NCBI GenBank assembly: GCA_900552555.1
Contig: URZW01000018.1
Coordinates: 1 to 28,599 of the forward strand
Source of the DNA: an uncultured Clostridium sp.
GTDB taxonomy: Bacteria; Bacillota; Clostridia; TANB77; CAG-508
Reading direction: 5' to 3'
DNA: 28,599 nucleotides
Below the pieces are notes generated by a model. That model was not told the DNA's origin, did no database searches, and saw only the letters and a list, made by a program, of their open reading frames with translations. Shown here one piece after another: positions 8,004 through 15,496 of this stretch. Made by a program: the position numbers and the translations under genes. Position 1 is the first letter of the stretch. Each line of letters opens with the position of its first letter.

Positions 8004-8033
8004 ACACTTAGTAGAACTTCAATCTACTGGTGT
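8004..8033. repeat. Hairpin downstream of the pseudopilin gene
   Basis: ACAC plus AGTAGA pairs with TCTACT plus GTGT around ACTTCAA, with a small internal asymmetry. No T-tract follows. It may stabilise the mRNA 3' end or work with the next hairpin. Confidence 0.45.
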
Positions 8034-8041
8034 ATATGTAA

Positions 8042-8076
8042 AAACGCCTATTAGGACTTTGGACTATTAGGCGTTT
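8042..8076 (+). terminator. Probable terminator between the pseudopilin gene and pyk
   Basis: AAACGCCTA (8042-8050) pairs perfectly with TAGGCGTTT (8068-8076). The downstream T-tract is weak (AGAAATTTTC), so efficiency is uncertain. Confidence 0.45.
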
Positions 8077-8105
8077 AGAAATTTTCAGAAAAAATAAAAA
8101 AACTG

Positions 8106-8135
8106 TTGAAAAATGCTACTTAGTTGTGCTATAAT
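8106..8135 (+). promoter_or_regulatory. Sigma-A promoter of pyk with extended -10
   Basis: TTGAAA (8106-8111), 18 nt, then TATAAT (8130-8135), preceded by TGC to give an extended -10. The ribosome site GGGAGGA follows at 8154-8160. Confidence 0.8.
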
Positions 8136-8166
8136 AAAAAACGGTTAGAAAAAGGGAGGAATAAAA

Positions 8167-9600
8167 ATGAAACAATTAAGAAAAACAAAAATAGTTGGAA
8201 CAATAGGACCAGCAAGTGAAAACAAATTAGAAGAATTATTTAATGCAGGCCTAAATGTAACAAGAGTTAACTATTCTCACGGAAGCTGGGATGAACAATC
8301 TGAAAAAACAGAAAACATAATCAAATTAAGAAAAGAATTAGACATACCAGTAGCATTATTATTAGATATGAAAGGTCCTGAAATAAGAACAGGAATGCTA
8401 TACACAGGAAAAAATAAAAAAATTGAATTAAAAGACGGACAAAAATTTACATTATTCAATGAAGATATTGAAGGAAACGAAGAAGGAGTTTCTGTAACAT
8501 ACAAAGAATTATATAAAGACGTACAACAAGGTACAAAAATATTAATCGACGACGGAGCAATTGAATTAAAAGTTGACGAAGTTGATGGAAAAGATATAGT
8601 TTGTACAGTAGTTCATGGAAATGGATTAGGAAGTAGAAAAACAATGAACTTACCTGGAACAGTAATCAGATTACCAGGATTAGCTGAAAAAGATATAGCA
8701 GACTTAAAAACAGCTTGTGAACATGATTATGATTTCGTTGCAATTTCATTTGCAAGAAACTTAGATGATGTAAGACAAGTAAGAAAAGTATTAGACGAAA
8801 ACGGTGGAAAAGACATCCAAATAATAACAAAAATAGAAAATGTTGAAGGTATAGCAAACTTAGACAACATCTTATTAGAAGCAGATGCTCAAATGATTGC
8901 CAGAGGAGATATGGCTACAGAAACAAACTTTACAGAACCACCTGTAATTCAAAAAAGAATAATAAAAACATCTAACAGACTTTGTAAACCAGCTATAACA
9001 GCTACACAAATGTTAGAATCAATGACACATCAACCATTACCAACAAGAGCAGAAGCTAGTGACGTTGCAAACGCTATCTATGATAGAACAAGTGCAATAA
9101 TGTTATCTGGAGAATGTGCTCAAGGTGATTACCCAGTTGAATGTGTTCAAACAATGGTTAAAATAGCAAACAGAGTAGAACCAGAAATCAATTACTGGAA
9201 AAGATTTAAAGAAAATGATAATATGGATTTATCAGATTTCGAAACAAAAGTTGCATATTCAACATGTGTTACAGCAATGAACATGGAAGCAGATGCAATT
9301 GTATGCTACACAAATTCAGGAAATTCTGCAAGAAAATTAGCTGGACTTGGAGCTGGATGCCCAATCTTAGCTATAACAGATAATAGAAAAACATTTAATC
9401 AATTAGCATTAGCTTGGAATGTAACACCAGTATTTGTTGAAAAAAATGAAAATATTGATATAACTCTTGAAAATGGAATTAAAAAATTACAAGATAAAGG
9501 TATCTTAGAAAAAGGTGATACAATTGTAATTTCAGGTGGACCAAGTATTTTAGCAAATGCAGAAGAAAGCAAAGTAGTTGCAAGTGTTGCAAAAATTTAA
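8167..9600 (+). CDS. pyk: Pyruvate kinase
   Basis: The enzyme converts phosphoenolpyruvate and ADP to pyruvate and ATP in the cytoplasm. Visible motifs are KIVGTIGPAS (8-17), NYSHGS (35-40), LLLDMKGPEIRTG (64-76), TKIENVEG with the catalytic lysine at 222 and metal ligand Glu224, ARGD with Asp248, and TATQMLESM (278-286). At 477 residues it has the barrel, B and C domains but lacks the extra C-terminal PEP-utiliser domain of Bacillus enzymes. Two usually invariant stretches differ: ARGDMATETNF where most enzymes read ARGDLGVE, and SGECAQGDYPVE where most read SGETAKG. It has its own strong promoter and terminator and so is a single-gene transcription unit. Expression is probably high, judging from the promoter. 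Confidence 0.96.
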   Translation: MKQLRKTKIVGTIGPASENKLEELFNAGLNVTRVNYSHGSWDEQSEKTENIIKLRKELDIPVALLLDMKGPEIRTGMLYTGKNKKIELKDGQKFTLFNEDIEGNEEGVSVTYKELYKDVQQGTKILIDDGAIELKVDEVDGKDIVCTVVHGNGLGSRKTMNLPGTVIRLPGLAEKDIADLKTACEHDYDFVAISFARNLDDVRQVRKVLDENGGKDIQIITKIENVEGIANLDNILLEADAQMIARGDMATETNFTEPPVIQKRIIKTSNRLCKPAITATQMLESMTHQPLPTRAEASDVANAIYDRTSAIMLSGECAQGDYPVECVQTMVKIANRVEPEINYWKRFKENDNMDLSDFETKVAYSTCVTAMNMEADAIVCYTNSGNSARKLAGLGAGCPILAITDNRKTFNQLALAWNVTPVFVEKNENIDITLENGIKKLQDKGILEKGDTIVISGGPSILANAEESKVVASVAKI

Positions 9601-9617
9601 TTTGAATATAAAATAGT

Positions 9618-9656
9618 AAAAAGGGAAAATTTAGATAATCTAGATTTTCTCTTTTT
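9618..9656 (+). terminator. Intrinsic terminator of pyk
   Basis: AAAAAGGGAAAAT with TAGA pairs with TCTA and ATTTTCTCTTTTT around a short loop, ending in a T-tract. Confidence 0.75.
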
Positions 9657-9664
9657 AGATAATA

Positions 9665-9710
9665 AAAAAGTTCACTTAAGTAGAACTAGTACATAATAAG
9701 TGAACTTTTT
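9665..9710. terminator. Bidirectional terminator between pyk and cotJC
   Basis: AAAAAGTTCACTT (9665-9677) is the exact reverse complement of AAGTGAACTTTTT (9698-9710). It lies between convergent genes, 8 nt from the cotJC stop codon, and has T-tracts in both directions. Confidence 0.85.
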
Positions 9711-9717
9711 AAATTTT

Positions 9718-10308
9718 TTATTTACAATTATTTATATAAAATTTCTTTTCTGCCAATTTATCTTGAACACCTCTTAAAGCCTCACCAAATCTTTGGAAAT
9801 GAACAACTTCTCTTTCTCTTAAATATCTTAATGGATCAATAACATCTGGGTTATCTCTACATAAATCAATCAATTTCTCATAAGTTGCACGAGCTTTTTG
9901 TTCTGCAGCCAAATCTTCTTGCAAGTTTGCAATTGGGTCACCTTTACATGCAATATATGCTGCTGTAAATGGAGCGCCTGCTGCTGATTGTGGATATACA
10001 TCAACACCATGGTCAGTATAATATGGTCCTAAACCTGCTTTTTCTATTTCTTCAATTGAAGCACCTTTTGTTAATTGGTGTACAATTGCTCCTACCATTT
10101 CAAGGTGAGCAAGTTCCTCCGTGCCTATATCGTTAAGAATAGCTTTTGCGTTTTGGTCTGGCATGCCAAATCTTTGAGATAAATATCTTAGAGACGCTGC
10201 AAGTTCACCGTCAGGTCCACCATATTGAGAAATTATTACTTTTGCTAATCTTGGATCTGGACATTTTATATTAATTGGATATTGTAATGTTTTATTATAA
10301 GTCCACAT
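9718..10308 (-). CDS. cotJC: Spore coat protein CotJC, manganese-catalase family
   Basis: The 196-residue protein belongs to the ferritin-like manganese catalase family found in the inner spore coat. Its family role is oxidative protection and coat structure. Candidate di-metal ligands are Glu35, Glu65 with His68 (EELAH), Glu136 and Glu167 with His170 (EREVVH). It starts with the family-typical MWTYNKTLQYP. The frame is open 16 codons further upstream, but ATG 10308 has AGGAGG about 9 nt before it and matches the family start. The start overlaps the cotJB stop by one base (TAATG), indicating translational coupling. Expression is expected in the mother cell during sporulation. Confidence 0.95.
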   Translation of the reverse strand: MWTYNKTLQYPINIKCPDPRLAKVIISQYGGPDGELAASLRYLSQRFGMPDQNAKAILNDIGTEELAHLEMVGAIVHQLTKGASIEEIEKAGLGPYYTDHGVDVYPQSAAGAPFTAAYIACKGDPIANLQEDLAAEQKARATYEKLIDLCRDNPDVIDPLRYLREREVVHFQRFGEALRGVQDKLAEKKFYINNCK

Positions 10309-10700
10309 TAGTTCATTCCTCCTTCCCAAGGCCATGGTTCTTCCAGCCATCTCCATTTATTACATGGAAAATTAATAGTTAAAGGACCATAAACTTTTTG
10401 ATATTTATCTTTCAAATCTTTTGCTTCTCTGCAATATTTTTTGTGTAAGCAAAGTGCTTTTTCGTCTGTTGGATGTGTATCTAAATATAAAGCAAGTTCA
10501 TTTATTGCAAAGTCATAGCATCTTATTTGTTGTAACATTTCTTCTTTTTCACAACAGTCTATTGTTCTTCCTTGGGCATTCATTGTCATTTCTGGCATTG
10601 TATTCATATTGTTCATATTTGATGTCATGTTAAAATTATTCATCATATTGTTATCCATATTATCATTGCAACTGCAATTTCTATTTTCTTCTATTGACAT
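10308..10700 (-). CDS. cotJB: Spore coat protein CotJB with a Met/Asn-rich N-terminal extension
   Basis: The core (about 55-130) matches CotJB: LQQIRCYDFAINELALYLDT, then HPTDEKALCLHKKYC, KVYGPLT and WRWLEEPWPWE. CotJB is needed with CotJA and CotJC for coat assembly. Family members are usually about 90 residues. This one has 130 because of an extension (1-54) dominated by Met and Asn, with Cys9, Cys11, Cys49 and Cys50. The long start is supported by AAAGGAGGG 9 nt upstream of ATG 10700. The alternative internal Met55 has only a poor site. The gene overlaps cotJA by 10 nt and cotJC by one base. Confidence 0.92.
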   Translation of the reverse strand: MSIEENRNCSCNDNMDNNMMNNFNMTSNMNNMNTMPEMTMNAQGRTIDCCEKEEMLQQIRCYDFAINELALYLDTHPTDEKALCLHKKYCREAKDLKDKYQKVYGPLTINFPCNKWRWLEEPWPWEGGMN

Positions 10701-11068
10701 TTGTTACAGCCCTCCTTTATAGTATTTGTTGATGCTATATACTCTATTTCACGCATAGATTGACATGGAGTATATGGGCTGACTAGTTCTGGAAATATCG
10801 TTCCCATTTTTAGTCCTACACATGGTTTGAATGTTTTATCCATATATTGGATTGGTACATAACTTTGACCTAACATTGGATTTTCAGGAAATACATTGTC
10901 TTCTTCTTCAAATCCACATTCACAACAATCCATGTATTCGCTTTGATTACAACTAAAATTTGCATTGGCTACATTTGAGCATTTATCTTCCATTATGTCA
11001 TTTTGTTCTTCACATGAATTGTTTTGATAATTATTATTCATACAATAACATTTTCTTCTTCCAAACAT
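10691..11068 (-). CDS. cotJA: Spore coat protein CotJA with a Cys-rich N-terminal extension
   Basis: The conserved core is at about 65-115: MLGQSYVPIQYMDKTF, KPCVGLKMGTIFPEL and SPYTPCQSMREIEYI. The first 53 residues are an extension with eight cysteines, including CYC and CCEC, and many Asn. A final EGCNKCQ adds a CxxC. At 125 residues it is longer than typical CotJA proteins of about 80. Start ATG 11068 has AGGAGG at 11075-11080 and 6-7 nt spacing. A sigma-E-like -10 (CATATAAT, minus strand 11090-11097) sits just upstream but would leave a very short leader, so the promoter remains tentative. It is the first gene of the cotJABC operon. Confidence 0.9.
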   Translation of the reverse strand: MFGRRKCYCMNNNYQNNSCEEQNDIMEDKCSNVANANFSCNQSEYMDCCECGFEEEDNVFPENPMLGQSYVPIQYMDKTFKPCVGLKMGTIFPELVSPYTPCQSMREIEYIASTNTIKEGCNKCQ

Positions 11069-11160
11069 TTTGTTTCCTCCTTTATTTTTATTATATGAGA
11101 ATTTTCGACATTTGCTACTTTTTTATAAAATACAATAGTAAATCAGATAGATTTTTTCCA

Positions 11161-11189
11161 TTGACAAAAAAAAACATAAATATTACAAT
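11161..11189 (+). promoter_or_regulatory. Sigma-A promoter of the glucosaminidase gene
   Basis: TTGACA (11161-11166), 17 nt, then TACAAT (11184-11189). It drives the gene at 11263 with a leader of about 67 nt and lies in the divergent region opposite cotJA. Confidence 0.8.
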
Positions 11190-11262
11190 AAGGTTAGAAA
11201 ACAACAAAAATAATGTACACTTTTACTATTAAAAACAATGACTTATGAAAGGATAAAAAACA

Positions 11263-12528
11263 ATGAAAACAAAAGAAAAAAAGATAAAAATAACATTAAA
11301 AACAATCATATATGCAACATTTGCTTTTTTTGCGATATTATACACAATAATGTTTTACAAAATGTATTTTCCAACAAACAAATCATATGCAAAAGAAACA
11401 ACAACAAATTCAGAAAATGAGAGTAACTCAATAAATGCAACAGAAAAAAATCAAGAAATAAGTCAAGCAAATAAAATAGATATAGACCAAATAATAAATA
11501 AAAACACAAATGCTGGACAGACAGAACAAATAACAAAAAAAGAAGAGATACTAGAATATTTAACACAATATAGAACAAATAAAGAAATACCAAAAGGAAT
11601 ATCAGTAGTCGTACAAGAAGGAAGACAAGGAAAACAAGAAATAACAATTAAAACAACATATGATAAAGATGGAAATAAAATATCAGAAGAACAAACAAAT
11701 GCAACTATAACAAAAGCATCAGCAAATAAAATTATAGAAATAGGTGGAGCAAATTATACAAGTAATTATAATGTGAAAGTAGGAGATAAAGTATATATAA
11801 CATCAGATGAACTTGCAGTGTGGTCAGAAGCATCAGAAGAAAGCAGAAAAATAACTACATTAAAGCAAAATGATGAAATTAAAGTTTTAGAAATAGCTAC
11901 AAATTGGTATAAAATATCATATAAAAATGTAACAGGATGGGTAAAAAAAGAATGTACAATTTATATAAATCCAAATGCAAGTGAAGAACAAAAAGAATCT
12001 ATAGCGACAAGTAAAACAAAAGAACAATTATTATCAACACTTAGTATAAATATGCAGTTAAACAAACCAAGTGGATTAAGTTTAGAACAATTTAAAAAAG
12101 TGTTATCAGATAGTAAAGATACAAACAAAATATTTGAAAAAAATGCTGAATATTTTTATTATATAGAAAAACAATATAGTATAAATGGAATATTTGTTGC
12201 ATCAGTTGGAATACACGAAAGCGCTTGGGGAACTTCACAAATTGCTGTTCAAAAAAATAATTTATTTGGATATGGAGCATATGATTCAAATCCATATAAT
12301 GGAGCATATACTTTTTCGAATTATTCAGAAAGTATAGATTTATTAGCAAGGGTATTTGTAAAATATTATTTGAATCCAGCAGGTACAAGTATTTATGGTG
12401 GTGAAAAGGCTCTTGGAACATATTATAATGGAGCAAACTTGAATGGAATAAATGTAAAATATGCAAGTGATAAAAATTGGGCAAATGCAGTATTTTCACA
12501 TATGAAGTATTTATATAATAAATTGTAA
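11263..12528 (+). CDS. Secreted cell-wall hydrolase with G5, SH3b and glucosaminidase domains
   Basis: The 421-residue protein has an N-terminal hydrophobic segment (about 11-33, signal peptide or anchor) and an Asn/Glu-rich linker. A G5-like domain (about 95-162) includes EGRQGKQEITIKTTYDKDG. A bacterial SH3 domain (about 168-232) includes WSEASEESRKITTLKQ and WYKISYKNVTGWV. The C-terminal glucosaminidase domain (about 255-421) has the catalytic glutamate Glu319 in GIHESAWGTSQIA and the motif NNLFGYGAYDSNP. By family it cleaves GlcNAc-MurNAc bonds in peptidoglycan, with G5 and SH3b for wall binding. Start ATG 11263 has AAAGGAT upstream. It has its own near-consensus promoter and is likely a remodelling or cell-separation autolysin. 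Confidence 0.92.
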   Translation: MKTKEKKIKITLKTIIYATFAFFAILYTIMFYKMYFPTNKSYAKETTTNSENESNSINATEKNQEISQANKIDIDQIINKNTNAGQTEQITKKEEILEYLTQYRTNKEIPKGISVVVQEGRQGKQEITIKTTYDKDGNKISEEQTNATITKASANKIIEIGGANYTSNYNVKVGDKVYITSDELAVWSEASEESRKITTLKQNDEIKVLEIATNWYKISYKNVTGWVKKECTIYINPNASEEQKESIATSKTKEQLLSTLSINMQLNKPSGLSLEQFKKVLSDSKDTNKIFEKNAEYFYYIEKQYSINGIFVASVGIHESAWGTSQIAVQKNNLFGYGAYDSNPYNGAYTFSNYSESIDLLARVFVKYYLNPAGTSIYGGEKALGTYYNGANLNGINVKYASDKNWANAVFSHMKYLYNKL

Positions 12529-12545
12529 ATTTTTTGTAAAATTCC

Positions 12546-12574
12546 TTGATATTTTTTTTAAGATATTGTATGAT
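12546..12574 (+). promoter_or_regulatory. Promoter of the VirB2-like/TadZ-like/GAF operon
   Basis: TTGATA (12546-12551), 17 nt, then TATGAT (12569-12574). It lies 64 nt before the first gene of the three-gene operon and just after the glucosaminidase stop. Confidence 0.7.
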
Positions 12575-12637
12575 ATATAGGTATAAAAAACGTAAAAAAA
12601 TAAGTACTTTGAAGAGAATAAGAAAGGGGCAAAAATA

Positions 12638-13045
12638 ATGAAAAAAACACTAGCAATATTCACAATATTAATAATGATATTAGGAATATTTACTTTTACA
12701 AATAAAGTATATGCAGAAGAAAAAGCAATAGACAGCAAAACAGAAAGCAAACTTGTAGAAATAAAAGAAACACAAACAAAATCATTAGATGACTATAAAA
12801 CCAAATATGGTTCAGATTCATATGGACTAGTAGCATATATTTTAAATTTAGTAAGAATATATAGTATACCATTTTGTTTTTTAGGAATAGCAATAGGAGC
12901 AATACATCAATATGTAATAGGTATTAGAAAATTGGATACACTAGAAAAAGGAATGGGATTAATTGTAACTTTTGTTACATTATTAGTAATATGCCAGATT
13001 TTACCATTAGCATTTGCAATGTTTGTAAGATTTGGAAGGGGGTAA
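12638..13045 (+). CDS. Small exported two-helix membrane protein, VirB2/TrbC-like
   Basis: The 135-residue protein has a clear signal peptide (1-26, cut after VYA), a short charged region, a first helix (about 64-92), a charged cytoplasmic-type loop (IRKLDTLEKG) and a second helix (about 106-130). Signal peptide plus two helices joined by a short basic/acidic loop is the plan of VirB2/TrbC pilins and related holin-like proteins. The match is architectural, not motif-based, so function is uncertain. The stop is 3 nt before the next ATG, whose ribosome site lies inside this gene's end, so the two are translationally coupled. A pore, pilin-like subunit or membrane anchor for the next protein are all possible. 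Confidence 0.7.
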   Translation: MKKTLAIFTILIMILGIFTFTNKVYAEEKAIDSKTESKLVEIKETQTKSLDDYKTKYGSDSYGLVAYILNLVRIYSIPFCFLGIAIGAIHQYVIGIRKLDTLEKGMGLIVTFVTLLVICQILPLAFAMFVRFGRG

Positions 13046-13048
13046 CAA

Positions 13049-15472
13049 ATGAAAGTTTTATTTGCAGTAAGTAATGAAGAGGTATCAGAATCAATAGTAA
13101 AAAGATACCAAAAAGATTATAAAGAAATAATTTCATATAAAAATGTATATTACTTTAATGCAATACTTAAAGAATTACAGAAAGATAAAAACTATGATAG
13201 AATAGTAATAAGTGAAGAATTAGAAGCATTTACAAATACACAATATTCGCAAATAGACAAATTTATATTTGACAAATTAGACAGTATTAGTGATGAAGCA
13301 TCAAATTTAAAAGGTGAAGATATTCCAATAATATTAATATGTTCAGATAGAAGAGAAAAATCAGAAGATATGTTAGTGAAATTATTTGGAATAGGTATTT
13401 ATAATGCATTGATTGGAAATGACAGAAGTGTAAATAATGTATGTCAGTTATTAAATAAACCAAGATTAAAAAAAGATGCAAAAGCATATTATAAAATTGA
13501 TTCAGATGAAGTTTCATATCAAGCAGAAAATGAAAATGATGTAAGTGAAGTTGAAATTCAAAATATTTTAGCACATTACAAGAGACTTGGAAAAGACGAA
13601 AGAAAGTATGTTGAAAGTTTTGATAATATTGCATCACAATATAATGATACTCAATTAAAAATAATTAGTAAATTTCTACCATTAAATGTAAAGGCTGTAT
13701 TGGAAGAACAATCTTCAAAATATCAAGAATTAATATCATATAATAGTAAAGTTTCAGACAATTTAAGGATGCAAAAAGCAAAAAAACAAGAAAACAATGG
13801 AACGAGTGAGAAACTTTTAAATACAGGAAATAATGAAAAAATCCTTTCAAAACCTGTTGTAATTCCATCATCTGTTAATATGAACAGTACTAAAAAATTT
13901 GCTAAAGTAAAAAATGAAGCAAAGCCTATTGAAGAAGCAGAAGAAAGAATTAGAACAAATCAACAGCAAAAAATAAATACAAATAGAATGGAAGAAAAAC
14001 AAGCAAAAAGAATTACTGAAGTTAGAAAAGTTGGACCTATGTTTGAGGATAATGCTTTAGAAGATATAGATAAATTGATAAATGAACAAGAGAAAAAACA
14101 ATCAGAAAATCAAAATATGATAAAAGAAGAGCCAGTAGCAGAAAAAACAAAAAGAGGAAGAGGAAGACCTAGAAAAAATCCGGTTCCAGAACAAAATAAA
14201 ACCACAGCAACACCAAAAAGAGGAAGAGGAAGACCTAGAAAAAATACTGTTGTAGAAGAACAAGAAGAAATGGTTTTACCAGGAGTAGAAAAAGAACAAG
14301 AAAAAACTATATTGCCAGGTTTAGAAAATAGCATTGAAGAGCCAGAAAAAGTTATGATGCCAGGATTAGAAGAAGAACCAAAAGAAACAATGTTACCAGG
14401 CTTGGAAGAAGATGAAAATGAAGAAACAATTTTACCAGGATTTGAGGATGAAGATAGAAAAGAAGAACCAGAAGAAAGTAAAGTAAGTGAACCAGAAACA
14501 AACTACAATTTTAACAATAACTATAATTCAAACTATAACAATTATAGACAGGAACACAGTTTACAAAATACAAACACAACTTATGACAATGTAGATATAT
14601 CAAATCTATTAACATCAAATAAAAAAGTAGCCTGCTTTATAGGAACAAGCAAAAATGGAACATCATTTATAGTAAATAATATAGCTGATATAACATCAAA
14701 AATGGGAATAGATACAGCAATATTAGATACTACAAAAAATAGGAATTCATATTATATTTATACTCAAAATGAAGAAAATTTAAGAAAAACAGCTATGGAA
14801 AGTATCACAAATTTATTAAATGGCAATGCAAATGGAATTCAAGTAAATAAAAATTTAACAGTATATACATCATTACCTGAAGAAACAGAAGGAATTGAAA
14901 ATGCAGGAACAATATTACAAACTTTATTAAGAAAGCATTCTCTAATTTTAATTGATTGTGATTTCGAAACACCAATTAATTATTTTGAAAAAACACAAGA
15001 AATATATTTAGTACAATCATTTGATATACTAACAATTCAACCATTAACAGCTTTTTTAAGAGAATTAAAATCAAAAAATGTATTAGATCAAAATAAATTA
15101 AGAGTTGTTTTAAACAAAGCATTAAAATTAAGAGGAGTAAATGATAAAACAATTATAGGTGGTATGGCATATTACAATGACCCAGCAATGTCATTTATGA
15201 CAGAACTGTTTGATAAAAATACAATAAGACATGTAACTGTTCCATTTAATGAAGAAGTGTACACATCATACTTAGAAAATATAATAAATTGTGAAGTATC
15301 AACTAAGGGGTATCCAAAAAATATTGTACAAATATTAAATGAATTAGCAAATATAGTATATCCATTAGTGTCAGGCAAATCAACATATGTACCACCAACA
15401 GTACAAAAAAATTCAAATGTATTTTCACCAAGTATGAATTCAACATTAAATCAAATGAAAAATAGATATTAA
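13049..15472 (+). CDS. TadZ/CpaE-like protein: pseudo-receiver, AT-hooks, PGxE repeats, degenerate MinD-type ATPase fold
   Basis: The N-terminus (1 to about 135) resembles a receiver fold (MKVLFAVS; YDRIVISEEL; IPIILICSD) without a phosphorylatable Asp at the expected strand end. That is like the atypical receiver of TadZ/CpaE. A charged helical linker follows. Two identical KRGRGRPRKN AT-hook motifs lie at 368-377 and 390-399. Five [LM]PG[VLF]E repeats lie at about 410-470, and an Asn/Tyr-rich stretch at about 485-510. The C-terminal domain (about 525-790) is SIMIBI/MinD-like. Its P-loop position reads GTSKNGTS (532-539), lacking the GK[ST] lysine, while a Walker-B-like LILIDCD is kept. TadZ/CpaE proteins place pili or secretion complexes at the pole. 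A DNA-linked scaffold role is inferred from the AT-hooks. No TadA/TadB/TadC genes are in the window. 807 residues. Confidence 0.8.
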   Translation: MKVLFAVSNEEVSESIVKRYQKDYKEIISYKNVYYFNAILKELQKDKNYDRIVISEELEAFTNTQYSQIDKFIFDKLDSISDEASNLKGEDIPIILICSDRREKSEDMLVKLFGIGIYNALIGNDRSVNNVCQLLNKPRLKKDAKAYYKIDSDEVSYQAENENDVSEVEIQNILAHYKRLGKDERKYVESFDNIASQYNDTQLKIISKFLPLNVKAVLEEQSSKYQELISYNSKVSDNLRMQKAKKQENNGTSEKLLNTGNNEKILSKPVVIPSSVNMNSTKKFAKVKNEAKPIEEAEERIRTNQQQKINTNRMEEKQAKRITEVRKVGPMFEDNALEDIDKLINEQEKKQSENQNMIKEEPVAEKTKRGRGRPRKNPVPEQNKTTATPKRGRGRPRKNTVVEEQEEMVLPGVEKEQEKTILPGLENSIEEPEKVMMPGLEEEPKETMLPGLEEDENEETILPGFEDEDRKEEPEESKVSEPETNYNFNNNYNSNYNNYRQEHSLQNTNTTYDNVDISNLLTSNKKVACFIGTSKNGTSFIVNNIADITSKMGIDTAILDTTKNRNSYYIYTQNEENLRKTAMESITNLLNGNANGIQVNKNLTVYTSLPEETEGIENAGTILQTLLRKHSLILIDCDFETPINYFEKTQEIYLVQSFDILTIQPLTAFLRELKSKNVLDQNKLRVVLNKALKLRGVNDKTIIGGMAYYNDPAMSFMTELFDKNTIRHVTVPFNEEVYTSYLENIINCEVSTKGYPKNIVQILNELANIVYPLVSGKSTYVPPTVQKNSNVFSPSMNSTLNQMKNRY
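14150..14245 (+). repeat. Two identical 30-nt direct repeats encoding AT-hooks
   Basis: Positions 14150-14179 and 14216-14245 are identical at the nucleotide level and in frame, each encoding KRGRGRPRKN. The period is 66 nt. Identity at synonymous sites suggests recent duplication or gene conversion. Confidence 0.85.
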
Positions 15473-15496
15473 AAATAAACTTTAGGGGGGAAAAAA

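Noticed and set aside
8004..8076. Riboswitch or T-box upstream of pyk
   Set aside because: The two hairpins lie before the pyk promoter at 8106-8135, so they belong to the end of the previous transcript and not to a pyk leader.
11238..11420. 60-codon plus-strand frame overlapping the glucosaminidase start
   Set aside because: It is in another frame, Asn/Lys-rich, and overlaps the ribosome site and signal sequence of the real gene.
12092..12499. 135-codon minus-strand frame opposite the glucosaminidase domain
   Set aside because: It is a shadow of an A-rich gene with a recognised catalytic domain on the plus strand. Its product is low-complexity Leu/His/Phe.
12638..15472. Complete Tad pilus or conjugation locus
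   Set aside because: Only a VirB2-like and a TadZ-like gene are present. There is no TadA/CpaF or VirB4 ATPase, no platform protein, relaxase or coupling protein.
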